Notes: generated by a model not told the origin, from the letters alone. DNA of 64,000 nucleotides from Phytoactinopolyspora halotolerans (GCF_010550675.1 NZ_JAAGOA010000014.1:1-64000), one strand, 5' to 3'; shown: positions 25,356 to 36,283, counted from the stretch's first letter. Program-made: numbers and translations.

Positions 25356-28300
25356 TTACGCGGCTTCGGCCATCCGAAGGCGGCTGCCGCGCTCGAATTC
25401 GGCGACGAACTCGGCGTCGCCGACGGCCTGCCGGATGCGTGCCGAGATGCGGTCGACGTCGAGCCGCTCACCCGCGGGCAGGGGAGCACCGACGGACTCC
25501 CGCGCGGCGGACGCGGCGCCGAGCAAGCGCGCGGCGTGTCGATGATCGCCGGCCAGCGAGGCCGCGCCGGCCAATCCCTCCAGGCTGAATGCCTGTGCTC
25601 GGATGTCACGGGAGGAGCGCGCCGCGGCGAGGCCCTGCTCGTGCAGCGCGCGGGCAGCGTCGGCGTCGCCGCGCAGCTCCGCGACGAAGCCGAGCTGAAC
25701 CATGATCAATGTCATCCCGTAGTCCGCCTCGAAGCTGCGGTTCCAGTCGTGCCAGCGGCGCAGCAGCGCCTCCGACTCGTCCAGCCGCCGCTGGTGCCGG
25801 TAGCTGATCGCCAGGCCGATCTCGGCGAACTCCTGACCGGAGACGTTGGAGTGCTGGGCGGCGATCTCCCGGCCACGTTCGTGCAGCCGGTCCGCCTCCG
25901 GATAATCCCCCTCGAGCAGGGCGATCCGGCCCAGCCGGGACACCATCCAGGACAGCTCCGCCCACAGCTCGAAGTCCTCGGCGATCCGCACCCCTTCCCG
26001 CAGCACCTGCGTGGCGCGGGCGTACTCTCCGGTGATCTCGAGGTACGTGCCCAGCGACTCCAGTGCCTGTAAGCGTCCCCAGCGATCTCCCAGCGCGTCG
26101 AACAGTTCCAGGCTCTGCTCCGCGTGGCGTAGCACCGCGGGTAGATCGCTGCGGAAGATCGCTTGGTTGGCGTGGAGCGCGTGCGCCGCGGCGATTCCCC
26201 ACCGGTCACCGAGCGCCTGGAAGCCGGCCATCGCCGCGTGGGTCAGCTCGGTACTCGCCTGGAGGTTGCCGAAGCTGAACTCGGCCAAGCCGAGCACCCA
26301 CTGCGCCTGGGCGAGGCCGGCCGGATCGTCGGCGTCGTCGAAGAGCTTCAGCACCGCTTCGGTCGGCTCCACCCGCCGGAGGTCCTCCAGCAGTGTCATG
26401 CCGGCGTGCCAGCTCCGCGCTCGCGCCGTGACCAGAGCGGGCGACCGGCCGGGAACGGACAGCGCCCGCGCCAGCGACCGCCACGCCTCGCTGCGTCGGC
26501 CGCGCAGGAACCAGTACCAGGTGAGTGCGCCGGTGAGCCGCTGCGCTTGCTCGGCGTCGCCGATTTGGACCGCCGTGTCGAGGGCGCGTCGCATGTTGGC
26601 CGACTCCGTGTCCATCCGGTTCAGCCATTCCTGCTGCTCCGGGCCGCGCAGCCGGACCTCGGCATGCTCGGCGAGCTCGGTGTAGTACGACAGGTGCCGG
26701 CGGCGTGCATCTGCGGTCTCGCCGGCATCGTCGAGCCGGTCGAGCCCATAGGCCGCGACCGACTCGAGCAGCCCGTAGCGCATCTCGGCGGCCGGAACCG
26801 TCACCACCAGCGAGCGGTCGACCAGCCTGGCCAAGATATCCGCCACCTCGGTGCGCCGGACGCCGTCCCCGGCGCACACCGCCTCCGCGGCGGCCAGCGT
26901 GCAGCTGTCCGCGTGCACCGCGAGCCGGCGCAGCACCGCACGCTCCTGCTCGCTCAGCAGCTCCCAGCTCCAGTCGATCACCGCGCGCAGCGTGCGCTGG
27001 CGGGCCGGCACGCCCCGTTTGCCGGCGGAGAGCAGCTGGAACCTGTCGTCCAACCGGTGCGCCAGTGCACGCACGCCGAGACCGCGGACCCGGCTCGCCG
27101 CCAGCTCCAAGGCCAACGGGATTCCGTCCAAACGGCGGCAGACGTCCGCGACCGCGGACGCGTTGTCCGCCCCGAGCGCGAACCCGCCGGTGGCGGCCGC
27201 GGCGCGGGCGACGAACAGCCGCGCCGCGCTGGACTGGCGGACCGCCTCCGGGTCGTCGACGGCAGGCGGCAGGCTCAACGGGGGCACGGGCCATACGACC
27301 TCGCCGGACGCGCCGATCGGCTCCCGGCTGGTGGCCAGCACCCGTACCTGTGCCGCGGCGGAGAGCAGCTGCTCGACCGCGTCGGCCACCGGCTCGACGA
27401 TGTGCTCGCAGTTATCGAGAACCAGGAGCATCCGGCTGTCTCGAACCGCGGCGATCAGCTTGTCGAGCATGCTCCCCGCCTGGCATGCGGGCGCGCCGGT
27501 GTCGAGGGCCTCGTCGGCGCCGGACGGATCGCGCCGGGGGGCCCGGCGGCGACGCGGCGGCGTGTTGCGCAGGCCGAGGGCGGCGGCGACAAGGTGCGCG
27601 ACGTCGTCGATGACCGACGCCGCCGGCTGGTCCGTGTCGATCGACAGGCCGGAGAGCTCAACCAGCCAGACTCCGTCCGGCCACCTCGAGGTGTCGGTCC
27701 CGGCCGCGGCGGCGACGGCGAGACGGGTCTTGCCGACCCCGCCCGGTCCGGTGAGCGTCACCAGGCGATGTCTGCGCAGCAGCTCGTCGATCTCGGCCAG
27801 CGCGCCGTCGCGCCCGATCAGCTCGGTGGGCGGCGACGGCAGATTACTCCGCACCGCCGGCCGGGCCGGCTCGGCCGCAGGTGTCAGCGTCGCGGACTGC
27901 CGGAGGATGTCCTGGTGCAGCGAGACCAGCTCCGGGCTGGGGTCGACGCCCAGCTCATCGGCAAGGCGAGTGCGCAGCGCCTGGTAGCCGTCCAACGCCT
28001 CGCTCTGCCGTCCGGCCAGGTAGAGAGCGCGCATATGGGCGGCTCGCAGCCGCTCCCGGAGCGGGTACTGAGTGACGAGATCGCCTAGTTCCGCGATGAC
28101 GAGGGCATGCTCGCCCACCTCGATCCGGGCCTCCGCGCGCTCCTCGACCGCGGCCAGCCGCTCCTGTCCAGCGGCCGACGCCGGCCTGCGCGAACGGCTC
28201 GTCCTCGAAGTCGGCGAGCGCCGGGCCGCGCCAGAGGTCCAGCGCCTGGGTGAAGTGGCCGGCCCGTTCCCAGGCGCGGGTGGCTGAGCGAGCCTGCGCG

Positions 28301-28629
28301 AGCAGCGCGGTGAAGCGGTGGGCGTCGACGGCGCTGGGTTCGATCTGCAGCTGGTACCCGGCCGGGCCATAGGCGAGCACGGGCGGGCTTTCCGGCTCGG
28401 CCGTCCGGAGCACCCTGCGCAGCTGGGACACCTTGGTCTGCAGGGCGTTGGCGGCCTTGGACGGGGGAGCGGCACCCCAGAGGTCGTCGATCAGCCGGTC
28501 CGCCGACAGCGGCCGCCCGAGGTGAATCAGCAGATCGGCCAGGAGCGCCCGGACCTTGGCCTCGCGCACCGCGACGGGACGCCCGTCGTCGGTGTGCACG
28601 GCCAGCGGCCCGAGGATGCCGAATCGCAT
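25356..28629 (-). pseudogene. AfsR/SARP-like regulator (BTAD, NB-ARC, TPR) interrupted by a frameshift
   Basis: The gene starts at ATG 28629 (leaderless; TAACGT 6 nt upstream, overlapping the previous stop). Residues 1-95 form an OmpR-like winged helix (MRFGILGPLAVHTDDG) followed by the start of a BTAD domain up to DFEDEPFAQAG. Near 28165-28175 the frame shifts; the BTAD then continues in another frame at AAVEERAEARIEVGEHALV. An NB-ARC ATPase follows (Walker A GPGGVGKTRLA, Walker B RMLLVLDNCEH, then VLATSREP) and about 500 residues of TPR-like helices. The ends match well with two bases missing or one extra. It is either a broken gene or a sequencing error; both halves look under purifying codon bias. 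Intact relatives activate secondary-metabolite or stress genes. Confidence 0.8.
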
Positions 28630-28635
28630 GAGGTC

Positions 28636-28641
28636 ACGTTA
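28636..28641 (-). promoter_or_regulatory. -10 box of the AfsR-like gene
   Basis: TAACGT on the minus strand, 6 nt before ATG 28629; its first three bases are the stop codon TAA of the upstream MmyB-type gene. Confidence 0.5.
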
Positions 28642-29526
28642 GTCCACCGCACCGACAGCCCAAGCCGCCTCGGGTTCCGCCAACAACCGGCGCATCCGCT
28701 CGCCGGTGTCCGTACCGACCCGCGGCACATACACGATGACATGCACGTCCGGAAGGTCCGACGGTGCGAGCCGGTGATGTTCGAAGACGAGGTCGCCGAC
28801 GGCCGGATGCCGGAACGTCCGTTCGCGGGAGGCGAACCGCTCGACGCGATGCTCCGCCCACGCCCGCGCGAACTCCGGACTCCGCCCGAGCAGCCGGTCG
28901 ATCAGCGCGACATGGACCGGGTGGCCCAGCGATGGCCCGGCCTCCGCCCGGTACTCGGCGAGGAAATGCCGGCTGGTGACCTCCCAGTCTGGAAGCATCC
29001 GGCGGATGGTCGGATCCGTGTAGATCAGCCAGAGCAGATTCCGGTCCTCCGCCGGCACGGTGTCGACGTTCGGGTAGAGCATCTGGTAGGCACGATTCCA
29101 CCCGGCGATCGCCCAATCCGGCGGGATCGCGAACGCGGGCGACGCTCCCTGTGCGTCGAGCAGCCGCTGCAGGTGTGGCGGTACGGACGCGGCGTCGCCG
29201 GCGTCGTGGGCCTCACCGGTGTCGGGCGGACCGGTCGCGGCGTAACCGGCGAGGGAGAGGACGTACTCGTGCTCCGCCGCGGACAACCGCATGTTCCGCG
29301 CGATCGCATCGAGGACCTGCCGCGACGGGTTGGTCCGGCGTCCCTGTTCCAGCCACGTGTACCAGGTCACGCTGATCCCGGCCCGGTACGCGATCTCCTC
29401 GCGGCGCAGCCCTCGGGTCCGGCTGCGGCCGACGGGAGGCAGGTCGAAGTCGGCGCGGACGAGCTCCTCCCGTCGCTTGCGGAGGAACGCGCCGAGTTCC
29501 TGGCGGCGATCGGCGTCCTGAGCCAC
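28639..29526 (-). CDS. MmyB-like XRE family transcriptional regulator
   Basis: A 295-aa protein with an N-terminal XRE helix-turn-helix (residues 8-85, including GLRREEIAYRAGISVTWYTW and LEQGR) and a C-terminal MmyB-type PAS-like ligand domain (DWAIAGWNRAYQMLYP; NLLWLIYTDP; VFEHHRLAPSDLPDVHVIVY). This domain binds fatty acids in studied relatives. It starts with GTG 29526, leaderless, with TAGAAT 6 nt upstream. A palindrome at 29540-29562 probably serves autoregulation. It is divergent from ilvD and 9 nt upstream of the AfsR-like gene. Confidence 0.9.
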   Translation of the reverse strand: MAQDADRRQELGAFLRKRREELVRADFDLPPVGRSRTRGLRREEIAYRAGISVTWYTWLEQGRRTNPSRQVLDAIARNMRLSAAEHEYVLSLAGYAATGPPDTGEAHDAGDAASVPPHLQRLLDAQGASPAFAIPPDWAIAGWNRAYQMLYPNVDTVPAEDRNLLWLIYTDPTIRRMLPDWEVTSRHFLAEYRAEAGPSLGHPVHVALIDRLLGRSPEFARAWAEHRVERFASRERTFRHPAVGDLVFEHHRLAPSDLPDVHVIVYVPRVGTDTGERMRRLLAEPEAAWAVGAVD

Positions 29527-29532
29527 GGCTGA

Positions 29533-29562
29533 ATTCTATTACTGGCACTACTAGTAGCAGTA
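29533..29562. promoter_or_regulatory. -10 box and palindromic operator of the MmyB-type gene
   Basis: TAGAAT (29533-29538, minus strand) lies 6 nt before the GTG start. Immediately upstream, CTACTAGTAG (29548-29557) is a perfect palindrome flanked by TACTG and CAGTA. This placement overlaps the promoter spacer and suits autorepression, and it also faces the divergent ilvD gene. Confidence 0.5.
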
Positions 29563-29604
29563 CCGTCTTCCGCGCGGATACCGGGCGATGCGCCAATGGT
29601 GTGC

Positions 29605-31461
29605 ATGCCTGCACTCCGATCTCGGACCGTGACCCACGGCCGCAACATGGCCGGCGCTCGCGCGCTGCTCCGCGCCGCCGGCGTCGACAGCGCGGACTTC
29701 GGCAAGCCGATCGTCGCGGTGGCGAACAGCTTCGCCGAGTTCGTTCCCGGCCACACGCATCTGCAACCCGTCGGCCGGATCGTCTCCGCGGCCGTCCACG
29801 CCGCCGGCGGTATCCCGCGCGAGTTCAACACGATCGCGGTGGACGACGGGATCGCGATGGGACACGGCGGGATGCTCTACTCGCTGCCGTCCCGGGACCT
29901 CATCGCCGATTCGATCGAGTACATGGTCAACGCGCACTGCGCCGACGCGCTGGTGTGCATCTCCAACTGCGACAAGATCACCCCGGGCATGCTGATGGCC
30001 GCGATGCGGTTGAACATCCCCACGGTCTTCGTCTCCGGCGGGCCGATGGAGGGCGGGAAGGCGACGCTCGTCGACGGCACCGTCCGGACAGGGCTGAACC
30101 TGATCACCGTGGTGGCCGACGCGGCGGCTGCGACGGTCTCCGACGAGGACCTGGCGCGGATGGAGGAGAGCGCCTGCCCCACGTGCGGGTCGTGTTCCGG
30201 CATGTTCACCGCGAACTCGATGAACTGCCTCACCGAGGCGCTGGGGCTGGCGCTGCCCGGCAACGGCACCACGCTCGCCACGCATACGGCACGGCGCGAG
30301 CTGTACGAGCGCTCCGGCCGCCTCGTCGTCGATCTCGCCCGCCGGTACTACCACCACGACGACGACGGCGTGCTGCCGCGCGGGATCGCCACCCGGCGCG
30401 CGTTCGAGAATGCCATGTGCATGGACATCGCCATGGGCGGCTCCACGAATACCGTGCTGCATCTGCTCGCCGCCGCGCACGAGGCGGAGCTGGATTACAC
30501 CCTGGACGACATCGACGAGCTCTCCCGCCGCGTGCCGTGCATCTGCAAGGTGGCGCCGAACGGTGCGTACCTGATCGAGGACGTTCACCGCGCCGGTGGC
30601 ATCCCGGCGATCCTGGGGGAGCTGCACCGGGCGGGGCTGCTCAACACCGACGTGCACAGCGTCCACGCCGCCACCCTCGACGAGTGGCTGGCGGAATGGG
30701 ACGTCCGCGGCCGATCCCCGTCGGAGGCGGCGCTGGAATTGTTCCACGCCGCGCCCGGGTGTGAGCGTTCCGCGCAGGCGTTCTCCCAGTCCCGGCGGTG
30801 GGCGGAGCTGGACGTGGACGCCGAACACGGGTGCGTCCGCGACGTCGCACACGCGTACTCCGCGGACGGGGGGTTGGCCGTGCTGCGCGGCAACATCGCC
30901 GAGGACGGGTGCATCGTCAAGACCGCCGGGGTGGACGAGTCGATCCTGACGTTCACCGGACCCGCCGTCGTCGTCGAGTCGCAGGAGGAAGCGGTGGAGG
31001 CGATCCTGGGCGGGCGGGTCCGCGCCGGCGACGTGGTCGTCGTCCGCTACGAGGGACCGCGCGGCGGCCCCGGTATGCAGGAGATGCTGTATCCGACGGC
31101 GTTCCTCAAGGGACGCGGGCTCGGTGCGGCGTGTGCGCTGGTCACCGACGGCCGGTTCTCCGGCGGAACCTCCGGGCTGTCGGTGGGGCATGTGTCCCCG
31201 GAGGCGGCGGCCGGCGGCGCCATCGCCCTGGTCGAGGACGGCGACGAGATCACGGTCGACATCCCGGGCCGCGCGATCACGTTGCACGTGCCTGATGAGA
31301 CGCTGCGGGCCCGGCGGGACCGCCTGGAGTCTACCGGCGGCTACCGCCCCCGCGACCGGAAGCGCACCGTCTCGACCGCCCTGCGGGCGTACGCCGCCAT
31401 GGCGACGTCGGCCGACAAGGGAGCCGTCCGCTCCGTTGGCGTGTCGGCGCTCACAGCGTGA
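29605..31461 (+). CDS. ilvD: Dihydroxy-acid dehydratase
   Basis: This 618-aa enzyme dehydrates 2,3-dihydroxy-isovalerate/methylvalerate in branched-chain amino acid synthesis. Iron-sulfur ligands are visible in [12 protein letters not shown] (Cys near residue 122) and [13 protein letters not shown] (residues about 190-199). The magnesium-site region [11 protein letters not shown] and C-terminal [32 protein letters not shown] are intact. Length equals that of the classical long IlvD. ATG 29605 matches the usual MPALRSRT start; ATG 29596 is in frame. No other ilv genes are near, so this may be a second or relocated copy. Confidence 0.95.
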   Translation: MPALRSRTVTHGRNMAGARALLRAAGVDSADFGKPIVAVANSFAEFVPGHTHLQPVGRIVSAAVHAAGGIPREFNTIAVDDGIAMGHGGMLYSLPSRDLIADSIEYMVNAHCADALVCISNCDKITPGMLMAAMRLNIPTVFVSGGPMEGGKATLVDGTVRTGLNLITVVADAAAATVSDEDLARMEESACPTCGSCSGMFTANSMNCLTEALGLALPGNGTTLATHTARRELYERSGRLVVDLARRYYHHDDDGVLPRGIATRRAFENAMCMDIAMGGSTNTVLHLLAAAHEAELDYTLDDIDELSRRVPCICKVAPNGAYLIEDVHRAGGIPAILGELHRAGLLNTDVHSVHAATLDEWLAEWDVRGRSPSEAALELFHAAPGCERSAQAFSQSRRWAELDVDAEHGCVRDVAHAYSADGGLAVLRGNIAEDGCIVKTAGVDESILTFTGPAVVVESQEEAVEAILGGRVRAGDVVVVRYEGPRGGPGMQEMLYPTAFLKGRGLGAACALVTDGRFSGGTSGLSVGHVSPEAAAGGAIALVEDGDEITVDIPGRAITLHVPDETLRARRDRLESTGGYRPRDRKRTVSTALRAYAAMATSADKGAVRSVGVSALTA

Positions 31462-31553
31462 TGTCGACTCGGGGGACGGTGCCCTTGCAGGATCGTCTGA
31501 CGACCATGTGTCGGGCTCACCGGGACGGGTGGTTGAATGATGAGTCGCGAGTA

Positions 31554-31590
31554 CGTGCGTCAAGAACCCGAAGCGGGAGGTTGACGCACG
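31554..31590 (+). terminator. Hairpin between ilvD and the Fic gene
   Basis: CGTGCGTCAA and TTGACGCACG form a perfect 10-bp stem, and the 17-nt loop holds an inner CCCG/CGGG stem. It begins 93 nt after the ilvD stop. It lacks a U tract, but its strength suggests termination or insulation ahead of the accessory Fic gene. Confidence 0.5.
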
Positions 31591-31624
31591 ACAAGGCTAG
31601 GTGGGTTCAGGCGCTTAAGTGCGG

Positions 31625-31666
31625 TTTTCTTCACGATCGGGTATGCTAACTACGATTTTCTTCACG
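31625..31666 (+). repeat. Direct repeats upstream of the AbiEi-like/Fic gene
   Basis: TTTTCTTCACG occurs at 31625-31635 and 31656-31666, 31 bp apart (about three helical turns). Between them lies TATGCT, a possible -10 box. A related TTTTCGTGAA overlaps the start codon. Such spaced repeats would suit binding of the protein's own N-terminal winged-helix domain. Confidence 0.55.
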
Positions 31667-31682
31667 GCTTGGGAAGGTTTTC

Positions 31683-33152
31683 GTGAATAGCGTCGACCCG
31701 ATCGTCTTCAGCGCGGACCATCCGGCCTCGACCATCAGCAAGCGTGTCAGCAGGGGCGAACTCGTCCGGCTGGCTCGTGGCGTATATACAACGGCTGTTG
31801 AACGCGAACCGTCCGACGTCGTGCGAGAGAACCTCTTCGAGATCGTTGGACGGCTGATTCCGGGTGCTGTCATCACCGACCGTTCTGCTCGGACGGGTCT
31901 CCCGGTCGACGGTGTGCTCTATGTCGCGCACCCAGGTCGTCCGCGAACCCTTGATCTCCCGGGGCTTCGAGTGCGAGCGCGACGCGGCGCCGGTCCTCAA
32001 CCTGATGACGTAGCGTTCCCCGGCGGTCTGCATCTGGCAAGCAGGCCACGTGGCCTGGCTGAGAATTGTGTACCGTCGCGCTCGCGCGGCGGTGAGGTTC
32101 GGCGTGCACTCGACGAGGCCGAGCTGGGCGACTGGGTCGACTACATCTGCCAGAACGACGGTCCCGAACGCCTGGCTCAGTACAGAGAGAGGGCCGAGGA
32201 GTTGGCCGACGCGCTCGGCATCGATCCTGCACACCTTTCGACGTTGCAGGCGCTCGTCGGGATTGCGCTGGGCACTCAGCCGGAGGCGAAGACCCGTTCT
32301 CCGTCGCTGACCTCGCGTCGCGTGGGGCGGCCAGTCGATCAGATCCGGGTGCACCGGTTCGAGGACCTTGCGCGAGGGCTGAGGGCTGCGGCACCGCAGA
32401 GTCGACCGGTAGACCCGTCCCGGCCGGAGAGGTACACGTATCTGCCTTTCTTTGAGGCATACTTCTCGAACTTCATCGAGGGAACCGAATTCGACGTGGA
32501 CGAGGCCGCGCGGATCGTGTTCCAGGGAGAGATGCCCGAGGCACGTCCTGCCGACGCGCACGACATCATCGGAACTCATCGTTTGCTTGCTGACAGTGAA
32601 CGGTTGCGGAACACCGGCACGGACGCTGACGACTTCATCGATCTCCTGAAGACCCGGAACGCACAGATCATGGAGGGCCGACCGGAGCAGCGGCCGGGGC
32701 TCTTCAAGCAGCTGGCCAACCGAGCGGGCAGCACGTATTTCGTCGATCCCGCTTTGGTGGAGGGGACTCTGGCCGCAGGCTTTCGGCTACGCGATGATCT
32801 GGACACGGCCTGGGAACGTGCCGTGTACATCGCATTCGTCGTGGCGGAGGTTCACCCGTTCAACGACGGCAATGGCCGAACCGCTCGAGCGATGATGAGC
32901 GCCGAACTTGAAGCGGGTGGGCAGTGCCACATCGTCGTGCCGACGGTCTTCCGCCAGGACTACCTCGATGGGTTGCGTTTGCTGTCACGCCAAGACGACC
33001 CATCTGTGTTGATCAAGGCCATGCGCTATGCGCATGACTTCACGGCGATTATCGACTTCTCCGACTACGCGGAGGCCAAACGCCAACTGCACGAGGCTCA
33101 CGCATTCGAGGAGCCAGACAGCGCACGTCGGTTGCGCGTTCGGCCCCGCTGA
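31683..33152 (+). CDS. Fic family protein with N-terminal AbiEi-antitoxin-like domain
   Basis: A 489-aa protein. Residues 1-90 resemble the winged-helix of AbiEi-type antitoxins (STISKRVSRGELVRLARGVY). The C-terminal half is a Fic AMP-transferase domain with the complete active site HPFNDGNGRTAR (His near residue 390). The inhibitory helix motif S-x-x-x-E-G is present N-terminal to the core (FSNFIEG, near residue 262), so activity is probably self-restrained. A Fic enzyme modifies target proteins by AMPylation. GTG 31683 follows GGAAGG. Codon usage is less GC-biased than in neighbours, suggesting transfer. It could be a self-regulated toxin, defence factor or housekeeping modifier. Confidence 0.88.
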   Translation: MNSVDPIVFSADHPASTISKRVSRGELVRLARGVYTTAVEREPSDVVRENLFEIVGRLIPGAVITDRSARTGLPVDGVLYVAHPGRPRTLDLPGLRVRARRGAGPQPDDVAFPGGLHLASRPRGLAENCVPSRSRGGEVRRALDEAELGDWVDYICQNDGPERLAQYRERAEELADALGIDPAHLSTLQALVGIALGTQPEAKTRSPSLTSRRVGRPVDQIRVHRFEDLARGLRAAAPQSRPVDPSRPERYTYLPFFEAYFSNFIEGTEFDVDEAARIVFQGEMPEARPADAHDIIGTHRLLADSERLRNTGTDADDFIDLLKTRNAQIMEGRPEQRPGLFKQLANRAGSTYFVDPALVEGTLAAGFRLRDDLDTAWERAVYIAFVVAEVHPFNDGNGRTARAMMSAELEAGGQCHIVVPTVFRQDYLDGLRLLSRQDDPSVLIKAMRYAHDFTAIIDFSDYAEAKRQLHEAHAFEEPDSARRLRVRPR

Positions 33153-33176
33153 CGGCAGATGACGCGGGAAGCGGTG

Positions 33177-33809
33177 TCATCCGGCGAACATCGCGAACAC
33201 CGCCACCAGGATGCGCGGCAGCACCAGGAACGACAACGCATAGAGCATGAACAGGACGACGGGGATGGCCGAGCCGCTGTCTCGGCCGGCCCGCTTCGAC
33301 TTGCGCACGGCGATGTGTCCGGCCACGATCGCCAGCGGCCACAGCAGCGGACCGAGCAGAGCGAGAACGACGGTGGCCACGCCCCATCCACCGGTTCCCG
33401 ACGGGGTCGGCGGCGCGGCGGACGAGGCCGCACCGGTCGGAGCGGAGGTGGACGAGCCGCCACGTGGCCCGCCGGGGGACGTCGACGGACCCTTGGCCGA
33501 CGTCGAAGCCATGCCGGCCGGTGAGTCGGCCGATCTCCCCGGCGTCCGGACGCGCGTGTCCGTGGACGTGCGGGCGCCGACGGCTCCGACGGCGGCGTCG
33601 TACGCGCTGAGACGACGAGGGTCGAGCACGATGTCGCGGGCGCGGGTGAGGGCCCGAAATGTCGCGGCATCGCCCCCGTGGTCAGGATGGCCGCCGTTCA
33701 TCGCTCGTCTGCGGAATGCCTGCCGTACCTGAGACGGCGTCGCTCCCCGCTGGACCCCGAGCAGGGCGTGCGGATCCCGCCCACCGAGCTCGTACACGTC
33801 ACTGGCCAT
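33177..33809 (-). CDS. J-domain membrane protein
   Basis: A 210-aa protein with an N-terminal J domain (residues 12-70; DPHALLGVQRGATPSQVRQAF), in which the HPD triad is present within GGHPDHGG. A Ser/Thr/Pro/Gly-rich linker follows (about residues 80-140), then two membrane segments (WGVATVVLALLGPLLWPLAI and VVLFMLYALSFLVL). It likely recruits DnaK to the membrane. It is not linked to dnaK or grpE. ATG 33809 has a GGGGTGATG-like site just upstream. It is convergent with the Fic gene. Confidence 0.82.
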   Translation of the reverse strand: MASDVYELGGRDPHALLGVQRGATPSQVRQAFRRRAMNGGHPDHGGDAATFRALTRARDIVLDPRRLSAYDAAVGAVGARTSTDTRVRTPGRSADSPAGMASTSAKGPSTSPGGPRGGSSTSAPTGAASSAAPPTPSGTGGWGVATVVLALLGPLLWPLAIVAGHIAVRKSKRAGRDSGSAIPVVLFMLYALSFLVLPRILVAVFAMFAG

Positions 33810-33966
33810 CCATCATCACCCCATGACTAAGACGGCTCGCCCGCGCCGTATGTGACATCGACGAACCCGCCAGGCGGTTTGTCCGGTATTCATGTCGCGT
33901 ATCTCGTGTGGTCGATCGGGTCGGCTAGAAAGCTCCGAGCTGATCGCGTCCATAGGAGGTCGAAAA

Positions 33967-36252
33967 GTGCCGGTCTGGGTTCGGGGCACGATGCAGGGCA
34001 AGACGCGCGGGGCGCTGGCCGCGGTGGTGGTCGCACTCGTCGCCGCGTCGTCGGTGGCCGCGGCGAACGCCGGCCAGCCGAACGCCGGCCGGACGCCCGC
34101 CGACGCCGGGATATCGCGCGGCGACGGGTAGTTCCAGCGGGTCGCCACGATGCCGGTGTACCAGAACTCGTCCGTCGACGAGGAGACGGCGGCCGAGATC
34201 GCCGCGGCGACGCCGGACGGGCGGACTGTGGTGTACACGGACTCGCCGGGCGAGCGGATCGGTCTCGCCGCGGTCGGTGCGCGCGGGGCACTGAGCCCGC
34301 TGGGCGCCGTGCCGCTGGACGGTGAGCCCACGTCGGTGGGTGTGCTCGGCGGTTACGCGCTGGTCGCGGTCGACACGTCCGAGGCGTTCACCGATCCGTC
34401 CGGTGCGCTGGTGGTGATCGACCTGACGACGCGCGAGGTGGTCGCCGAGCACGACCTGGGCGGCCAACCGGATGCCATCGACATCTCCGACGACGGCCGG
34501 TACGCCGCCGTCGCGGTCGAGAACGAGCGGGACGAGGACCTCGGCGACGGCGGTCTGCCGCAGCTCCCGGCCGGGCACCTGTCCATCGTCGACCTGGACG
34601 GGCAACCCGGTGCATGGACGGTACGCAATGTCGACCTGACCGGCCTGGCCGACGTGGCGCCGGAGGACCCGGAGCCGGAGTACGTCGCCGTCAACGGGCG
34701 GAACGAGGTCGCGGTCACACTGCAGGAGAACAACCACATCGCCGTGGTCGACCTGGCCAGCGGTGCGGTGGTCAGCGACTTCTCGGCGGGCACCACGACC
34801 GTGGAGAACGTGGACACCGAGGACGACGGCCGGATCTCACCGGACGGCACGGTCAGCGGGCCGCGCGAGCCGGACGCGGTGGCGTGGCTGGACGACGACA
34901 CGCTCGCCACCGCGGACGAAGGCGACTGGCTCGGCGGCACCCGCACCTGGACGGCTTTCGACGCCGGCACCGGAGAGGTGGTCTTCTCCTCCGGCAACGA
35001 GCTGGAGAACCTGGCGATCCGGAGCGGTCAGTACCCGGACGACCGGGCGGACAACAAGGGTGTCGAGCCGGAAGGCATCGCCGTGGCGGACTTCGGGCGG
35101 CATCGCTATGCGTTCGTCGGCCTGGAGCGCGCGAACATGGTCGCGGTCTACAACGTCGACGATCCGCAGCACCCGCACCTGGTGCAGGGGTTGCCGACGG
35201 GTGTCGCGCCGGAGGGCCTGCTGCCGATCCCGAAGCGGAACCTGCTGCTCGTCTCGGCCGAGGAGGACGACGCCGACGACGGCATCCGCTCCTCGCTGGC
35301 CGGCTACCGGTTCACGCATGCGTCGCACACCGCACGGCTGGCGCGCAACGCGGCGGCGCCGACGATCGTCTCCGCCGACGCCGAGGACGGGTCGCCGATC
35401 GGATTCGGCGCGCTCTCCGGACTGTCCGCGGTCCCCGGTGACGCGGGACGCGTGGTCGCGGTCACCGACAACGCGTACCAGCCGAGCCGGATCCTGACCG
35501 TCGACGTGGCCGCGGTGCCCGCCGTCGTCGAGGCGGAGCAGGTGATCACCAGCGACGGCGAGGCGGTGTCGTATGACCTGGAGGGAATCGCCGCCGTCGA
35601 CGACGGATACTGGCTGGTCTCCGAAGGCAACCCGGGCGCGGGGGCCGAGCACCTGCTGCTCCGCACGGACACCGAAGGTGCCGTGCTGGAAGAGGTCCGC
35701 CTGCCCGGCGAGGTGTCGGCCGGCGCCTCCCGGTTCGGCTTCGAGGGTGTGGCCGTGCTCGGTGACCACGTGTGGGTCGCGGTGCAGCGCGAGTGGGCGG
35801 ACAACGAGCGTGGTCAGGTCAGCCTGGCGCGATACACACCGGCGACAGGGGAGTGGGCGTTCGTCGCGTATCCGCTGGATGACGCGCCCGTCGGCGGCTG
35901 GGTCGGTCTCTCCGAACTGACCGCGGCCGGAGAGAGCGAGCTCCTGGTGCTGGAACGGGACAACCAGCGCGGTGCGACGGCCGCGACGAAGATGGTCTAC
36001 CGGGTGGACGTGTCGACGGTGGATCCCGTCCCGGCGGGCGAACCGAAGCCGCTACTGGAGAAGGAACCCGTGACCGACCTGCTGCCCGCCCTTCGTGCCG
36101 GCGGGGGAGAAGTGGCGGACAAGGCCGAAGGACTGGCACTGATCGGCACCGCCGGCCGGTCCGGCAGGCAGGAGATGGTGGCCGTGGTCGACAATGACGG
36201 GCTCGATGACGCGCCGGGCGAGTCGATCTTCCTCCGTCTCGGGCGGCCGTAG
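33967..36252 (+). pseudogene. Secreted esterase-like/phytase-like beta-propeller protein with an in-frame amber codon
   Basis: GTG 33967 has a perfect AGGAGG 7 nt upstream and encodes an export signal (GALAAVVVALVAASSVAAANA). At 34129-34131 a TAG interrupts the frame. Reading simply continues downstream in the same frame as FQRVAT, then PVYQNSSVDEETAAEIAA. The long downstream part (about 700 aa) has a choice-of-anchor-I-like propeller (DIDISDDGRYAAVAVENE) and an esterase-like phytase-family domain (EGIAAVDDGYWLVSEGNP; FGFEGVAVLGDHVWV). A single change in a tyrosine codon (TAC) could explain it. Without the signal the product would not be exported, so the gene is probably inactive unless the stop is read through. 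ATG 34150 is a possible internal start without a good ribosome site. Confidence 0.82.
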
Positions 36253-36283
36253 CGATGCGCATGGTGGAGGCATCTGCGGGTGA

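Noticed and set aside
29551-31563. 670-residue minus-strand frame opposite ilvD
   Set aside because: Its composition is that of a shadow frame and it covers a strongly conserved gene.
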